Positions 17,223 through 26,001 of a stretch of DNA of 64,000 nucleotides are shown here, in pieces. A program made the translations under genes and the position numbers. Below the pieces are notes generated by a model, which was not told the origin of the DNA, did no database searches, and was given only the letters and a program-made list of their open reading frames with translations. Within the stretch, counting starts at the first letter, position 1, and each line of letters begins with the position of its first letter. Location: assembly GCF_010470665.1 (NCBI RefSeq), contig NZ_VOPZ01000004.1, forward strand, positions 248,001 through 312,000, given 5' to 3'. The DNA is from Desulfovibrio sp. JC022 (GTDB lineage Bacteria; Desulfobacterota; Desulfovibrionia; Desulfovibrionales; Desulfovibrionaceae).

Positions 17223-17618
17223 ATGCGTGCGCTGATAGCAGAGGATGAGTTTGTAGGAAGAAAGCTGCTTTCAACCTTTCTGGCTCCACTTTTCGTGATT
17301 GATGTCGCGGTAAACGGAAGAGAAGCGGTTGAGGCATACAAACTGGCTTTTGATGAAGGTGATCCATACAGCTTAATTCTTATGGACATCATGATGCCAG
17401 AACAGGATGGACTATCCGCCCTTGAAGAGATCAGAAACTATGAAAAAGAAAAAGGAATGATCAACCACTGTAAGGTGGTCATGACCACAGCACTTGACGA
17501 TCCAAAAACAGTCATCCGGTCTTTCCATGATGTTGAAGCCTCAGCATTCATCGTCAAACCGGTAAACAGGGACAAACTTTACGAAGAGCTCGAAAAAATC
17601 GGGCTCATGAACAAATAA
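17223..17618 (+). CDS. CheY-like receiver protein
   Basis: A 131-residue single receiver domain. The acidic pocket is E7-D8, the phospho-acceptor D55 in LMDIMMP, the switch Thr in MTTALDD and the conserved lysine K112 in FIVKPVN. CACGGAGG lies 7 nt before the ATG. It is the first of three plus-strand genes followed by a free Hpt protein and a CheA-like kinase, and is a probable phosphoryl acceptor of that pathway. Confidence 0.9.
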   Translation: MRALIAEDEFVGRKLLSTFLAPLFVIDVAVNGREAVEAYKLAFDEGDPYSLILMDIMMPEQDGLSALEEIRNYEKEKGMINHCKVVMTTALDDPKTVIRSFHDVEASAFIVKPVNRDKLYEELEKIGLMNK

Positions 17619-17646
17619 TCTTTCCGGCTGATGGAGCATCTGCAAA

Positions 17647-18384
17647 ATGAGTGAAGACGATTCCCTTGTTGAAGAATTTTTCTCCGAAGTAAACGACAAG
17701 TACTACCCGCAGGTACTTGAAGGAATCGACCTCCTTGATGAACAACGCATTGAGGAAGGCATTGAGGTACTCTCGCGCCCGCTGCACACCATTAAAGGGG
17801 TTACCGGATTCATGTCCGGGTTTGAGCCGGCTTCCACCTTTACCCACAAAGTGGAAGATTTTTTGAAAAAAATGCAAGCCGGAGAGGTTGAGGCAGACCT
17901 TATGCAGATTGCTCTGGCGATTGAGTCCGTCAACACGATCTTCATGCTTATCGAACAGCTTCGGGAATCCGGCAGTTTTGATCAAGAACTCACTGACGAC
18001 ATTGAGGCCAGGCTCTGCGGGGAAGGGCAAAAAACCGGAACCGCGGATGAATCCGGTATAAATCCCATCGAAGTTGAAACACTACCTGATGCACAGATAT
18101 TTAACATTAAAGTCAACAGGCTCTACAGTTCCGAACAGCTAAAGCAGGTGGAAGAAAACCTGCAATCTGTAAACGGAACAAACAAACTCCTTTTTGATTT
18201 CGGAATCACTTTGTCCGCAGGATCTGCGTTTTTTGAACTGATCGCTTCCTATTCCGATAATTTCGAAATAGGCATCACCGGCATGAACAGCCACTGTACA
18301 AGCACTTTTTTTTCATGGGGCTTCCAACGCTATCTGACTGTTTTTGACAGCAGGGAAAGCTTTCTGAACAACAGCGGAGTTTGA
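17647..18384 (+). CDS. Free histidine phosphotransfer (Hpt) protein with C-terminal STAS-like region
   Basis: Residues 1-115 form an Hpt helical bundle with the phosphorylatable histidine H47 in LHTIKG, the pattern of CheA P1 domains. Residues about 145-240 look like a STAS-type alpha/beta fold (IFNIKVNRLYSSEQLKQVEENL). The gene sits 28 bp after the receiver gene and its stop lies just upstream of the cheA start. The following CheA lacks a histidine-bearing P1, so this protein probably supplies the phospho-accepting domain in trans. The STAS assignment is tentative. Confidence 0.78.
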   Translation: MSEDDSLVEEFFSEVNDKYYPQVLEGIDLLDEQRIEEGIEVLSRPLHTIKGVTGFMSGFEPASTFTHKVEDFLKKMQAGEVEADLMQIALAIESVNTIFMLIEQLRESGSFDQELTDDIEARLCGEGQKTGTADESGINPIEVETLPDAQIFNIKVNRLYSSEQLKQVEENLQSVNGTNKLLFDFGITLSAGSAFFELIASYSDNFEIGITGMNSHCTSTFFSWGFQRYLTVFDSRESFLNNSGV

Positions 18385-18389
18385 GGATA

Positions 18390-20168
18390 ATGAAGGACAG
18401 TATTTCCAGTTGCATAAGCCAGATTCAAGAATCAATCATCGGCCTTGAGCACGGAGCCGGTGATATTAATGATATTTTGAACGCACTGGGACTTGATAAC
18501 GCCCAGATGAGGTCGGCCCAGATCATCGCCCTCATGGATATGCTGGCTGACGGCATTACCCCCATAACCCCGGACCTTATCACCTCCCTGCTTGATATTG
18601 CCGAAGCTCAAAAAAAATTCTTCTATTGCATCGGGGGACTGCTTGATCAAGGTGGGGCTCCGGTTGATTCAAGAAAAGAAGACGCTTCCGCATGCGGCAT
18701 AAAAGACCAAGAGATAATTGCCACAGCACCCGATAAATATGAACAGGAAATGATGGCCGAGATGATGGCCATGACTGGGGAAACTCCCGACGAAGAAGAG
18801 GGCTGGGAAAAAGTGGATGCACAGCCTGAAACTCCGCCAGTTACAACAGAAGAAAAACAACAGAAACAGACAGACAAATCCGCAGACAAAATTGAATCTG
18901 AACCGGTTGCCGCAGCCGCAAAACAAATTCCAGATGAAGAAAAGAGCACAAAAGTCCAACCTGCTCCCGCTAAAAAAAAGGATGCGCAGGCTATCTCATC
19001 CATTCGCGTTTCCACCCAGCAGCTTGATTCCCTCATCGAATTGGTGGGTAAGCTGATGGTCACCTATGCGGTCATCGCCCAAACCAAGGCGGACAATATT
19101 TCCAAAATTTCATCCAGCCTTTCCGAGTTGGATAAAGTCATCCGCAACCTGCAATCGGAAGTGGATGAAATCAGGATGGTTCCGCTAAAGCAGATTTTCA
19201 TGCCCATGCACAGGCTGGTTAAATCAACCTCCCAGAAGCTTAATAAACGCATCAAGTTCACCATCACCGGAGAAGAACTGGCACTGGATAAAACCATTGT
19301 GGAGTGTCTTAACGAACCGCTGGTCCACCTGCTGCGCAACGCTCTTGACCACGGAGTTGAAACCACCGAAGACCGCCAGATGTGCGGCAAAGACGAAGTC
19401 GGCAAAGTTGACCTGAAAGCCTACCGTCAGGGCGAATTCGCCTACATAGAAATTATCGACGACGGCAAGGGACTTGATGCCGATATCCTGCTCAACAAAG
19501 CCCTTGAACGGGGTCTCGCCGATCCGGAAAAAGAATACACCAAAGAAGAAATTTACGAATTCATCCTGCAATCCGGCTTTTCAACAGCCAGTGCAGTCAC
19601 TGATATTTCCGGACGCGGAGTAGGTATGGACGCAGTTGTTGCCGCCATCCAAAATACACTTGACGGAAAAGTATCCATTACCAGTGAACTGGGCAAAGGC
19701 TCGACTTTCACCATCAGCATCCCTTTGAGCCGCTCGGTAAACGAAGGAATTGTGGATGCCCTGATCACCTCTGTCGGCCCGGAAACCTTCATCTTCCCCA
19801 GCCGGGAAGTACTTGAAGTGTACGAACCGGTGGAAAAAGAATTCACAGACCTTCCCGATGGCCGGGAAACCGTATCAGTTCGCGGCAAAGTCCACTCCCT
19901 GATCCGTATGCACAAAGTCTTTGACCTCCCGGACCCCACAGCCGAAGTTATTCCCAAAGTCATCATGGTGAAATTGGGCGAGACGGTTGTCGCCATTCTC
20001 GTTGACGAAGTCCTGCGCCAGCAGAAAGCAGTGGTCACCGGATTTACCCTGCCGGTAAATTCCATCTATAAACTTCCCATCCTCGGCTTCGGAATGATGG
20101 GCGAACACGACGCCCTTGTGGTGGATACGGAAACGTTGATTGCCGCACACATGGAAGGGGAAGCCTAA
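18390..20168 (+). CDS. cheA: CheA-type histidine kinase lacking a functional P1 domain
   Basis: A 592-residue kinase. The first 80 residues are helical but lack the HTxKG motif of CheA P1. A Glu/Pro/Gln/Lys-rich linker follows to about 205, then the P3 dimerisation segment (STQQLDSLIELVGKLMV), the P4 ATPase with N box LVHLLRNALDHG, G1 DDGKGLDADI and G2 GRGVGMDAV, and a C-terminal CheW-like P5 domain. ATG 18390 is preferred to TTG 18381, which overlaps the previous stop. The upstream Hpt and receiver genes complete the module; no cheB, cheR or cheW is adjacent. Confidence 0.88.
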   Translation: MKDSISSCISQIQESIIGLEHGAGDINDILNALGLDNAQMRSAQIIALMDMLADGITPITPDLITSLLDIAEAQKKFFYCIGGLLDQGGAPVDSRKEDASACGIKDQEIIATAPDKYEQEMMAEMMAMTGETPDEEEGWEKVDAQPETPPVTTEEKQQKQTDKSADKIESEPVAAAAKQIPDEEKSTKVQPAPAKKKDAQAISSIRVSTQQLDSLIELVGKLMVTYAVIAQTKADNISKISSSLSELDKVIRNLQSEVDEIRMVPLKQIFMPMHRLVKSTSQKLNKRIKFTITGEELALDKTIVECLNEPLVHLLRNALDHGVETTEDRQMCGKDEVGKVDLKAYRQGEFAYIEIIDDGKGLDADILLNKALERGLADPEKEYTKEEIYEFILQSGFSTASAVTDISGRGVGMDAVVAAIQNTLDGKVSITSELGKGSTFTISIPLSRSVNEGIVDALITSVGPETFIFPSREVLEVYEPVEKEFTDLPDGRETVSVRGKVHSLIRMHKVFDLPDPTAEVIPKVIMVKLGETVVAILVDEVLRQQKAVVTGFTLPVNSIYKLPILGFGMMGEHDALVVDTETLIAAHMEGEA

Positions 20169-20284
20169 AAAAATTCAGTATCATCGCGCAATTTCACCCT
20201 GTAGGAAAAACTTTTCTCTATGGGCTTTGTCTGCTATGCATGCGTGTTCACGAAACAGACAATTAACAGCGCAGGAAATACCAG

Positions 20285-21082
20285 ATGAAAAAAGCCATCC
20301 TTTTTGCAGCACATGGATCAAAAAACAGGGCCGCAAGTTCGGCACTGGGCAATATTTTGAAGATGGCAAAAGAAGCTCACCCGGACATCCCGGTCTATAG
20401 TGCCTTTACTTCCGGACACGTACTCAAAAAACTACGTGAACAAGGCCAAAAGCTGCCCTCCGTGAAACAAAATCTTGAGAATCTGGCTGAAGAAGGATTC
20501 ACTCATGTGGTCGTTCAGTCCCTGCATGTTATCCCCGGCTCGGAATTCACCAATATCAGCAGACTGCTGGACCGGGTCGACAAGGGCGAAATTGAATTTG
20601 AAAAAGCAGTACTTGGTGAACCGCTGCTGACAAATGATCAGGAAATAGATGAAATTTCCGATATCATCCTGAGCCTGATAAAAGAACGCGACCCGCAGAA
20701 TGAGGCTTTGATCCTTGTGGCCCACGGTTCCAAATATTCCGAGAGCGGTAATTCCATCTATGATAGATTTAAAGACGTACTGGAAGCAAAAGATCAAAAT
20801 GCCTACCTCGGCAAACTCAACTCCGAAGACGGCATTGAAAAAATCAGCGATAGTATCAAGGAATCCGGGGTTAAAAAAGCCTATTTGCTTCCCCTGCTTT
20901 TCGGAGCCGGAAACCATGTAAAAAAGGACATGGCCGGAGAACACGATGGATCATGGATGAATGTTGTGGCCTCACGCGGCATTGAACCGATCCCGGTTGT
21001 GCAGGGAGTCGGGGAATTCGATATTTTCGCCCAACGTTGGATGGACAAACTTGAAAAAGCCATCAGCCTGCTTGAATCATAA
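20285..21082 (+). CDS. cbiK: Sirohydrochlorin cobaltochelatase, CbiK type
   Basis: Inserts Co2+ (or Fe2+ for siroheme) into sirohydrochlorin in anaerobic cobalamin synthesis. The 265-residue length and two-lobed pattern match CbiK. Metal-binding histidines are H147 in LVAHGSK and H211 in FGAGNHVKKDMAG, with the related N-lobe AAHGSK at 9-13. There is no signal peptide, so this is the cytoplasmic form rather than the periplasmic heme-binding form known in Desulfovibrio. The 116-bp upstream gap shows no cobalamin riboswitch that I can recognise. Confidence 0.93.
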   Translation: MKKAILFAAHGSKNRAASSALGNILKMAKEAHPDIPVYSAFTSGHVLKKLREQGQKLPSVKQNLENLAEEGFTHVVVQSLHVIPGSEFTNISRLLDRVDKGEIEFEKAVLGEPLLTNDQEIDEISDIILSLIKERDPQNEALILVAHGSKYSESGNSIYDRFKDVLEAKDQNAYLGKLNSEDGIEKISDSIKESGVKKAYLLPLLFGAGNHVKKDMAGEHDGSWMNVVASRGIEPIPVVQGVGEFDIFAQRWMDKLEKAISLLES

Positions 21083-21158
21083 TTTGAAATTTTGAAAACA
21101 GGCTCCACGCCACCACAATTTATTACCTGTCCCCAAAAATTTCCCACTTGATTGTACT

Positions 21159-21196
21159 CCGCACCGCATATACATTATGCTGGTGCGGTTAATTTT
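21159..21196 (+). terminator. Rho-independent terminator of cbiK
   Basis: CCGCACC-GCATA (21159-21170) pairs with TATGC-t-GGTGCGG (21176-21188) and is followed by TTAATTTTTT. Because it lies just before ATG 21215, it also rules out upstream starts for the next gene. Confidence 0.85.
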
Positions 21197-21214
21197 TTAA
21201 CAGACCGGAAAGCA

Positions 21215-22774
21215 ATGAAAACAAGTCTCACGGTGCATTGCCATAACAGCAAAGTTATGGAGATAGCCCCCGCAACCGGGTTGAACATGGCCCAAACTCT
21301 TTTCCTGAACGGAGCATTCAAAGGAGTGCCTCTCTGTTCCGGTATGGGACGTTGCGGCCTGTGCAAAGTGAGATTTGAATCTACACCGCCCGAGCCGCGC
21401 AAGGAAGAGCTGCTAAAATTTTCCGCCGCAGAAATAGAATCCGGCTGGCGGCTTTCCTGTCTGCATCCGGCAACCCCGGCAACAATATTTCTGCCTGAGC
21501 CGGAACGGGTCGTGCCGCGCGTATCAGACAATTTTTCCAAAAACTTTCCCGACAACCTGGCCCTCGCCGTGGACCTAGGCACCACCGGGTTGCACTGGGC
21601 GTTCACTATTGAGGACAGGACCGTAAAATCCGGGCAGGAGCTAAACCCCCAGATGGGGCTGGGCAGCGAGGTCATGTCCCGCTTGGCTTTTGCCGCAAAA
21701 CCGGAACAGCGAAAAATCCTTTCAAAACTGGTTACGGACCGGCTGAGAGCAATCATCGCCGAAACCGCACCGGTCCAAGAACTTACTGTTTCCGGCAACC
21801 CGTCCATGACTTCCATCCTCGCGCAGGACGATGTGCAAAGCTTAAGCCGTGCACCCTACGCTCTGCCCAGCAAAGGAGGGGAAAGAGTAAAGCTTGACGC
21901 AAAGCTCCCCGAAGCGTACATCCCGCCACATCTGGCTCCGTTTGTTGGTGCAGATATAACAGCCGGAATTGTAGCGCTTAATTTTTCCGAGCCCAAAGCG
22001 CAGCCGCCGTATCTCTTCGCGGATCTCGGCACAAACGGCGAATTCGTGCTTTGCCTTTCAGAGGATGAATACATTGTCTCCTCGGTTCCCATGGGCCCGG
22101 CCCTTGAAGGAGTAGGCATGAGCAATGGACGCACGGCCGGACCGGGGGCAGTATCTGCTTTCACGCTGACCCCGCAAGGACTCTCGCCTTCAACCATCAA
22201 AGCGGAAAAACCGGAACATAATCAAAAACCGGGCATCACCGGAACAGGGTATCTATCGCTCTGCGCCCTGCTGCTCAAATCCGGCGTACTGACCCGTGAA
22301 GGTCAGTTCGGTGCGGGAAACACCCCGTTTGCTGCAAAGCTGGCCGATAAACTGACAAAAATTAATGGGACTCCGGTCCTTGATCTGGGACATGAAGGCT
22401 TGACCCTTCCGGCCCCGGATGTGGAAGAAATATTAAAAGTTAAAGCAGCCTTCAACCTCGCCATGTCCGCCTTGCTGAATGAAGCAGGGCTGGCTCCTTC
22501 CGATCTAAAAGAACTCATTCTCGGCGGGGCCATGGGCCAGCATGTAAACATAAATGATCTGGTAACAACCGGATTCATCCCTGCGGAAAGCAGTGCAATC
22601 ACCCGCGCCGCAGGAAATACTTCCTTAACGGGAGCAAAAATTTTAACACACAATAAAAAAGCAAGGGATTTCGCCGCCAGCCTGCCCAGCCGTTCCAAAG
22701 TTCTGGAACTGGCCGGAAGCAACGATTTCGGCGATAAATATCTTGCGAGGATAATTTTCAAATATGTCTATTAA
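21215..22774 (+). CDS. [2Fe-2S] ferredoxin fused to ASKHA domain (corrinoid-protein reductive activator family)
   Basis: ATP-dependent activators of this family reduce inactive Co(II) corrinoid proteins. In the 519-residue protein residues 1-95 are a plant-type ferredoxin with cluster cysteines 41, 47, 50 and 82 (CSGMGRCGLC and SCLHP). From about 117 comes the ASKHA (DUF4445) ATPase domain with AVDLGTTGLHW, LFADLGTNGEF and LILGGAMGQH. The start is ATG 21215, placed after the cbiK terminator with GGAAAG upstream. The neighbouring cbiK fits a corrinoid theme, but no methyltransferase or corrinoid protein is seen nearby. It overlaps the next gene by 11 bp. Confidence 0.85.
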   Translation: MKTSLTVHCHNSKVMEIAPATGLNMAQTLFLNGAFKGVPLCSGMGRCGLCKVRFESTPPEPRKEELLKFSAAEIESGWRLSCLHPATPATIFLPEPERVVPRVSDNFSKNFPDNLALAVDLGTTGLHWAFTIEDRTVKSGQELNPQMGLGSEVMSRLAFAAKPEQRKILSKLVTDRLRAIIAETAPVQELTVSGNPSMTSILAQDDVQSLSRAPYALPSKGGERVKLDAKLPEAYIPPHLAPFVGADITAGIVALNFSEPKAQPPYLFADLGTNGEFVLCLSEDEYIVSSVPMGPALEGVGMSNGRTAGPGAVSAFTLTPQGLSPSTIKAEKPEHNQKPGITGTGYLSLCALLLKSGVLTREGQFGAGNTPFAAKLADKLTKINGTPVLDLGHEGLTLPAPDVEEILKVKAAFNLAMSALLNEAGLAPSDLKELILGGAMGQHVNINDLVTTGFIPAESSAITRAAGNTSLTGAKILTHNKKARDFAASLPSRSKVLELAGSNDFGDKYLARIIFKYVY

Positions 22775-23951
22775 AGTAAGTTCACTTTTCCCCCTGCCGA
22801 CTAATGATGTAACAAAACTATTAAATAACTACTTAAAAATTCTGCAAAAAACAGTTCCGCTTAAAAGCAAGCACAGCCATGAACTGCCCTACGCCATCCG
22901 CGACCTTTCCCGCGACCTGACCGGGGAACGCTCCGGCCTGTCCAACGATTACATGGGCGACCCGCGTAGCCTGAACGCATATCTGCGCTATTTCCTGCCT
23001 TGGAACCTCTACCGCCTTGCAAGGTTGTTTCAGGGACTGGATATCAACCTGCCCGACAACGGCATTGTCGTTGACCTCGGAGCCGGACCACTTACCGTAG
23101 CTCAGGCCCTGTGGATCGCAAGGCCGGATCTGCGCGAGAAAAAACTGACCTTTATCAATGTTGACCGCACCCCGAAACCCATGCGCGAAGGAGCCAAGCT
23201 CTTTCAGGCACTGGCCGGTGAAAAATCACCATGGCGTATGGTCAACGTCAAAGGTGGCTCCACCTCCAAGCTGCGTGAAAGAGCACATCTGCTGGTCACT
23301 GCCAACATGGTCAACGAGGCTTCCGCCGGCACACGCATTCCTCTGCCTGTCTGGGCGGAAAAATTCTGCATGTCCATGGTCCACAAGCTGGCCCCGGAAG
23401 GCAGAATCCTGATCATCGAACCGGGCATCCGCCGCTCAGGACGAGTTCTTTCCGTAATCCGTGGACAATTTGTCGAAGCCGGATTTCCCATCCTCGGTCC
23501 CTGCACCCATGAACAGGAATGTCCTATGAACGGTGAACAGGGCAAGGCATGGTGTCACTTCAATTTTGATTCCGAACACGCCCCGGCATGGTTGCAGAAA
23601 CTTTCAGCCCAGTGTCGTCTTGAAAAGGACAACGTAAGTCTTAGCTTTCTTTATGTAGGGCTGCGCAAGGAAGAAATCGAAGCACCGCGCGAAGGTGAAA
23701 TGCGTATCCGCGCTGTATCCGAATCCTTCAGGCTCGATGAAGGCGGTTTCGGTCAGTACGGCTGTGCAGCTGAAGGTCAAATCCTGCTCTCTGCGCAAGG
23801 CGGTGCAAAAACCTTGTATCCCGGCGGACTTATCGGTATGCCCGTTCCTGAAGAGGAAAAGCGGGACGAAAAGTCCGGCGCACTTATCGTACCCCTGCCC
23901 ATTCGCGAGCACGACAAGCGCAAGTTTGAAGAGAAAAATAAAAAGAATTAA
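22764..23951 (+). CDS. Rsm22-like small-ribosomal-subunit methyltransferase-family protein
   Basis: A 395-residue class I SAM-binding protein. Motif I is VVDLGAGPL at 102-110; ITFINVDRTP-like motif II follows near 130. A cysteine cluster CTHEQECP...WCHF gives C247, C253 and C264, with C284 a possible fourth; this is the [4Fe-4S] signature known in METTL17/Rsm22. The family assists small-subunit maturation, and methyltransferase activity is doubtful in some members. The ATG overlaps the end of the ASKHA gene by 11 bp, implying coupled translation. The C-terminal 80 residues form a beta-rich tail ending in a charged KFEEKNKKN. Confidence 0.78.
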   Translation: MSIKVSSLFPLPTNDVTKLLNNYLKILQKTVPLKSKHSHELPYAIRDLSRDLTGERSGLSNDYMGDPRSLNAYLRYFLPWNLYRLARLFQGLDINLPDNGIVVDLGAGPLTVAQALWIARPDLREKKLTFINVDRTPKPMREGAKLFQALAGEKSPWRMVNVKGGSTSKLRERAHLLVTANMVNEASAGTRIPLPVWAEKFCMSMVHKLAPEGRILIIEPGIRRSGRVLSVIRGQFVEAGFPILGPCTHEQECPMNGEQGKAWCHFNFDSEHAPAWLQKLSAQCRLEKDNVSLSFLYVGLRKEEIEAPREGEMRIRAVSESFRLDEGGFGQYGCAAEGQILLSAQGGAKTLYPGGLIGMPVPEEEKRDEKSGALIVPLPIREHDKRKFEEKNKKN

Positions 23952-23956
23952 GAAAT

Positions 23957-24182
23957 GCCTCCGGCGGCTTAAACCCTTTTGCAAAAGGGTTTGTTTCACT
24001 GTCGCTATCTCTAAGACTCGCGGAAGACCGCTCACCTAAGAGCTAGTGCAAGAATCCCAAAACCTTTTATTAGGCTTCGCCGTTTGTATATCCGAAGGTC
24101 ACTTTAGCGCATTACATGCGAAGCTTACTAAAAGGTTCCCCAGCCGCCGGAGGCAAACTTTATTTATCAAAAGCGCGAAGCG
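23957..24182. repeat. Dispersed palindromic intergenic element, copy 2
   Basis: It has the same 12-bp inverted ends as copy 1: GCCTCCGGCGGC (23957-23968) and GCCGCCGGAGGC (24143-24154). Next to the left end is AAACCCTTTTGCAAAAGGGTTT (23971-23992), then AAGAATCCCAAAACC and GGCTTCGCCG, all shared with copy 1 in the opposite orientation. After the right end comes a tail AAAAGCGCGAAGCGCATC (to 24187), shared with the copies at 53.4 and 61.4 kb. It starts 5 bp after the rsm22 stop and ends just before lipB. Confidence 0.75.
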
Positions 24183-24197
24183 CATCAAAAGACTCTT

Positions 24198-24842
24198 ATG
24201 GAATTTATAGATCTGGGATTAATTTCCCACAAAGAAGCAGAACAGGTCCAACTTGAAAGGTTGAAACAAGTAATGGAGGGCAACGCATGCGAAGCCCTCT
24301 ATCTTTTGGAGCACCCTCCTGTTGTCACATTAGGCAGACAGGGCGGACTTGAAAACCTGCTCATCAGTGAAGAAGCATTAAACGCAATGGGCGCGGAAGT
24401 GATCCAGACAACTCGCGGCGGCAACATTACCTGCCACTACCCCGGTCAAATGGTTGTCTACCCGGTTATGCGCATTGAAAAACGACGCGGCGGCATCAAA
24501 AAATTCTTCCATGACATGGAAGAAACCGCGATTCGTACTGCTGCCCGGTTCGGCGTAGAAGCAGCCAGAAGCGAAGGTAGGCCCGGAGTCTGGGTCGGCC
24601 CCGGCAAGCTCTGCTCCATCGGCATCGGGGTCAAGAAATGGATCACCTACCACGGCTTGTCATTCAATGTTTCCAGCGATATGAAACTTTTCGACGCCAT
24701 TACCCTCTGCGGGCTACACGGCGCACACCCCACCTCTCTTTCAAGAGAGGCTGGAAAAGAAATTTCTACCGAGGAAGTAAAAAATGTCTTCAGAGAAGAA
24801 TTCGGAAAAATATTTACGGATACCGGAATGGCTGCGGGTTAA
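24198..24842 (+). CDS. lipB: Octanoyl-[acyl carrier protein]:protein octanoyltransferase
   Basis: Transfers octanoyl from ACP to lipoyl domains, the first step of lipoate assembly. In the 214-residue protein the conserved TTRGGNITCHYPGQ is at 71-84, GPGKLCSIGIGVK holds the catalytic lysine K137, and LCGLHGAHPTSL holds the catalytic cysteine C171. No strong ribosome-binding site precedes ATG 24198, which lies only 11 bp after the repeat tail. The last 59 bp overlap lipA in another frame. Confidence 0.95.
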   Translation: MEFIDLGLISHKEAEQVQLERLKQVMEGNACEALYLLEHPPVVTLGRQGGLENLLISEEALNAMGAEVIQTTRGGNITCHYPGQMVVYPVMRIEKRRGGIKKFFHDMEETAIRTAARFGVEAARSEGRPGVWVGPGKLCSIGIGVKKWITYHGLSFNVSSDMKLFDAITLCGLHGAHPTSLSREAGKEISTEEVKNVFREEFGKIFTDTGMAAG

Positions 24843-25659
24843 ACTGCCCACCGGAAGAACTTTCAATAACACCAGCAAGATGCTGGAAGACCTGAATTTG
24901 AATACAGTCTGCCAGTCAGCGAAATGCCCCAACTGCTGGGAATGTTTCTCACGCAAGGTGGCGACCTTCCTGATCATGGGCAGCAACTGCACCCGCGACT
25001 GTGCCTTCTGCAACATCTGTCCCGGTGAAATCAAGCCGCTGGATACGGACGAACCGCGCCGGGTGGCAGAGGCGGTTACCCGTCTGGGCCTGAAATACGC
25101 GGTCATAACTTCGGTTACCCGCGATGATCTGGACGACGGTGGTGCGGCCCATTTTGCGGAAACCATCGAACGTATCCGCGCCGAACATCCCGAATGCAAG
25201 GTGGAAGTACTCATTCCCGATTTCAGGGGCAACCTTGAGGCACTGAAAACAGTCATCGCCGCCAAACCGGACGTCATCAACCACAATGTGGAAACACCGC
25301 CCGCGCTCTACGAGGAAATCCGCCCGCAGGCAGATTACCGGCAGAGTCTGGAGCTCATCGAACGGGTCAAACAGCTCAGCGACATCCACGCAAAATCCGG
25401 CCTCATGGTCGGCCTCGGCGAAACAGACGAGCAGATCTATCAGGTTATCGACGACCTCGCGGCCATAAATTGCGATATCATCACCATCGGCCAATACATG
25501 CGCCCCTCAAAAGCGCACCCGGCAGTACAAAGATACGTGGAACCGTCAGTATTCGAGGAATACGCCGAATACGGCAAAAAACTCGGTGTGCCGCACATGT
25601 TCTGTGCACCGCTTGTTAGGTCCAGCTTTAATGCGGCTGAGGCTTTTGACAAACTTTAG
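24784..25659 (+). CDS. lipA: Lipoyl synthase
   Basis: A radical-SAM enzyme that inserts two sulfurs into protein-bound octanoyl. The 291-residue protein shows the auxiliary cluster C43-x4-C48-x5-C54, the SAM cluster C69-x3-C73-x2-C76 and the terminal RSSFNA serine motif. The start at 24784 follows GAGGAAG and is needed to keep the conserved N-terminal IPEWLRVKLPTG. The 59-bp overlap with lipB therefore appears genuine. The two genes form an operon ending in a strong terminator. Confidence 0.96.
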   Translation: MSSEKNSEKYLRIPEWLRVKLPTGRTFNNTSKMLEDLNLNTVCQSAKCPNCWECFSRKVATFLIMGSNCTRDCAFCNICPGEIKPLDTDEPRRVAEAVTRLGLKYAVITSVTRDDLDDGGAAHFAETIERIRAEHPECKVEVLIPDFRGNLEALKTVIAAKPDVINHNVETPPALYEEIRPQADYRQSLELIERVKQLSDIHAKSGLMVGLGETDEQIYQVIDDLAAINCDIITIGQYMRPSKAHPAVQRYVEPSVFEEYAEYGKKLGVPHMFCAPLVRSSFNAAEAFDKL

Positions 25660-25678
25660 TTCTTGTCATTTACATCGC

Positions 25679-25731
25679 TAATCGCGACTGTACATTGATA
25701 ATCGCGACTGGCACAACGCTAATCGCGACTG
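25679..25731. repeat. Three direct repeats of TAATCGCGACTG
   Basis: Identical 12-mers start at 25679, 25699 and 25720, giving periods of 20 and 21 bp, or two helical turns. They lie between the lipA stop and its terminator. The spacing suits a protein-binding array on one DNA face; too few and too short for a CRISPR array. Confidence 0.75.
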
Positions 25732-25758
25732 AGCAATGATCCCATATACTAATAAGAT

Positions 25759-25812
25759 AAAAAGTCACCCACATTTATTGATTACAAATGTGGGTGACTT
25801 TTTGTTTTTAGC
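25759..25812. terminator. Strong Rho-independent terminator after lipA
   Basis: An 18-bp stem (25759-25776 with 25786-25803) with a 9-nt loop is followed by TTTTTGTTTTTA. A residues at the left flank make it usable in both directions. Confidence 0.9.
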
Positions 25813-26001
25813 GCAGGGTATACACTCAATACTGTTGTTGAGACAGCCCCCTATTCCCTTTTGTTCACCCACAATACCTTAGAGCATACCATGCTAGACA
25901 ATTACATTTAAAAAATACAAATGAAATACCCCTAAAAAACATTGCTCAATTACAAAAAACTAATTACAAAAAAATTGTAACAACTTTCTTGGAGCAAACA
26001 G

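Noticed and set aside
16820-20170. Complete chemotaxis operon
   Set aside because: Only a receiver, an Hpt protein and a CheA-like kinase are present; cheW, cheB, cheR and cheD are absent, so it is described as a separate module.
20169-20284. Cobalamin riboswitch upstream of cbiK
   Set aside because: No B12-box or conserved core elements were found in the 116-bp gap.
25679-25731. CRISPR array formed by the three 12-bp repeats
   Set aside because: The repeats are too short, the 8-9 bp spacers are not spacer-like, and no cas genes are present.
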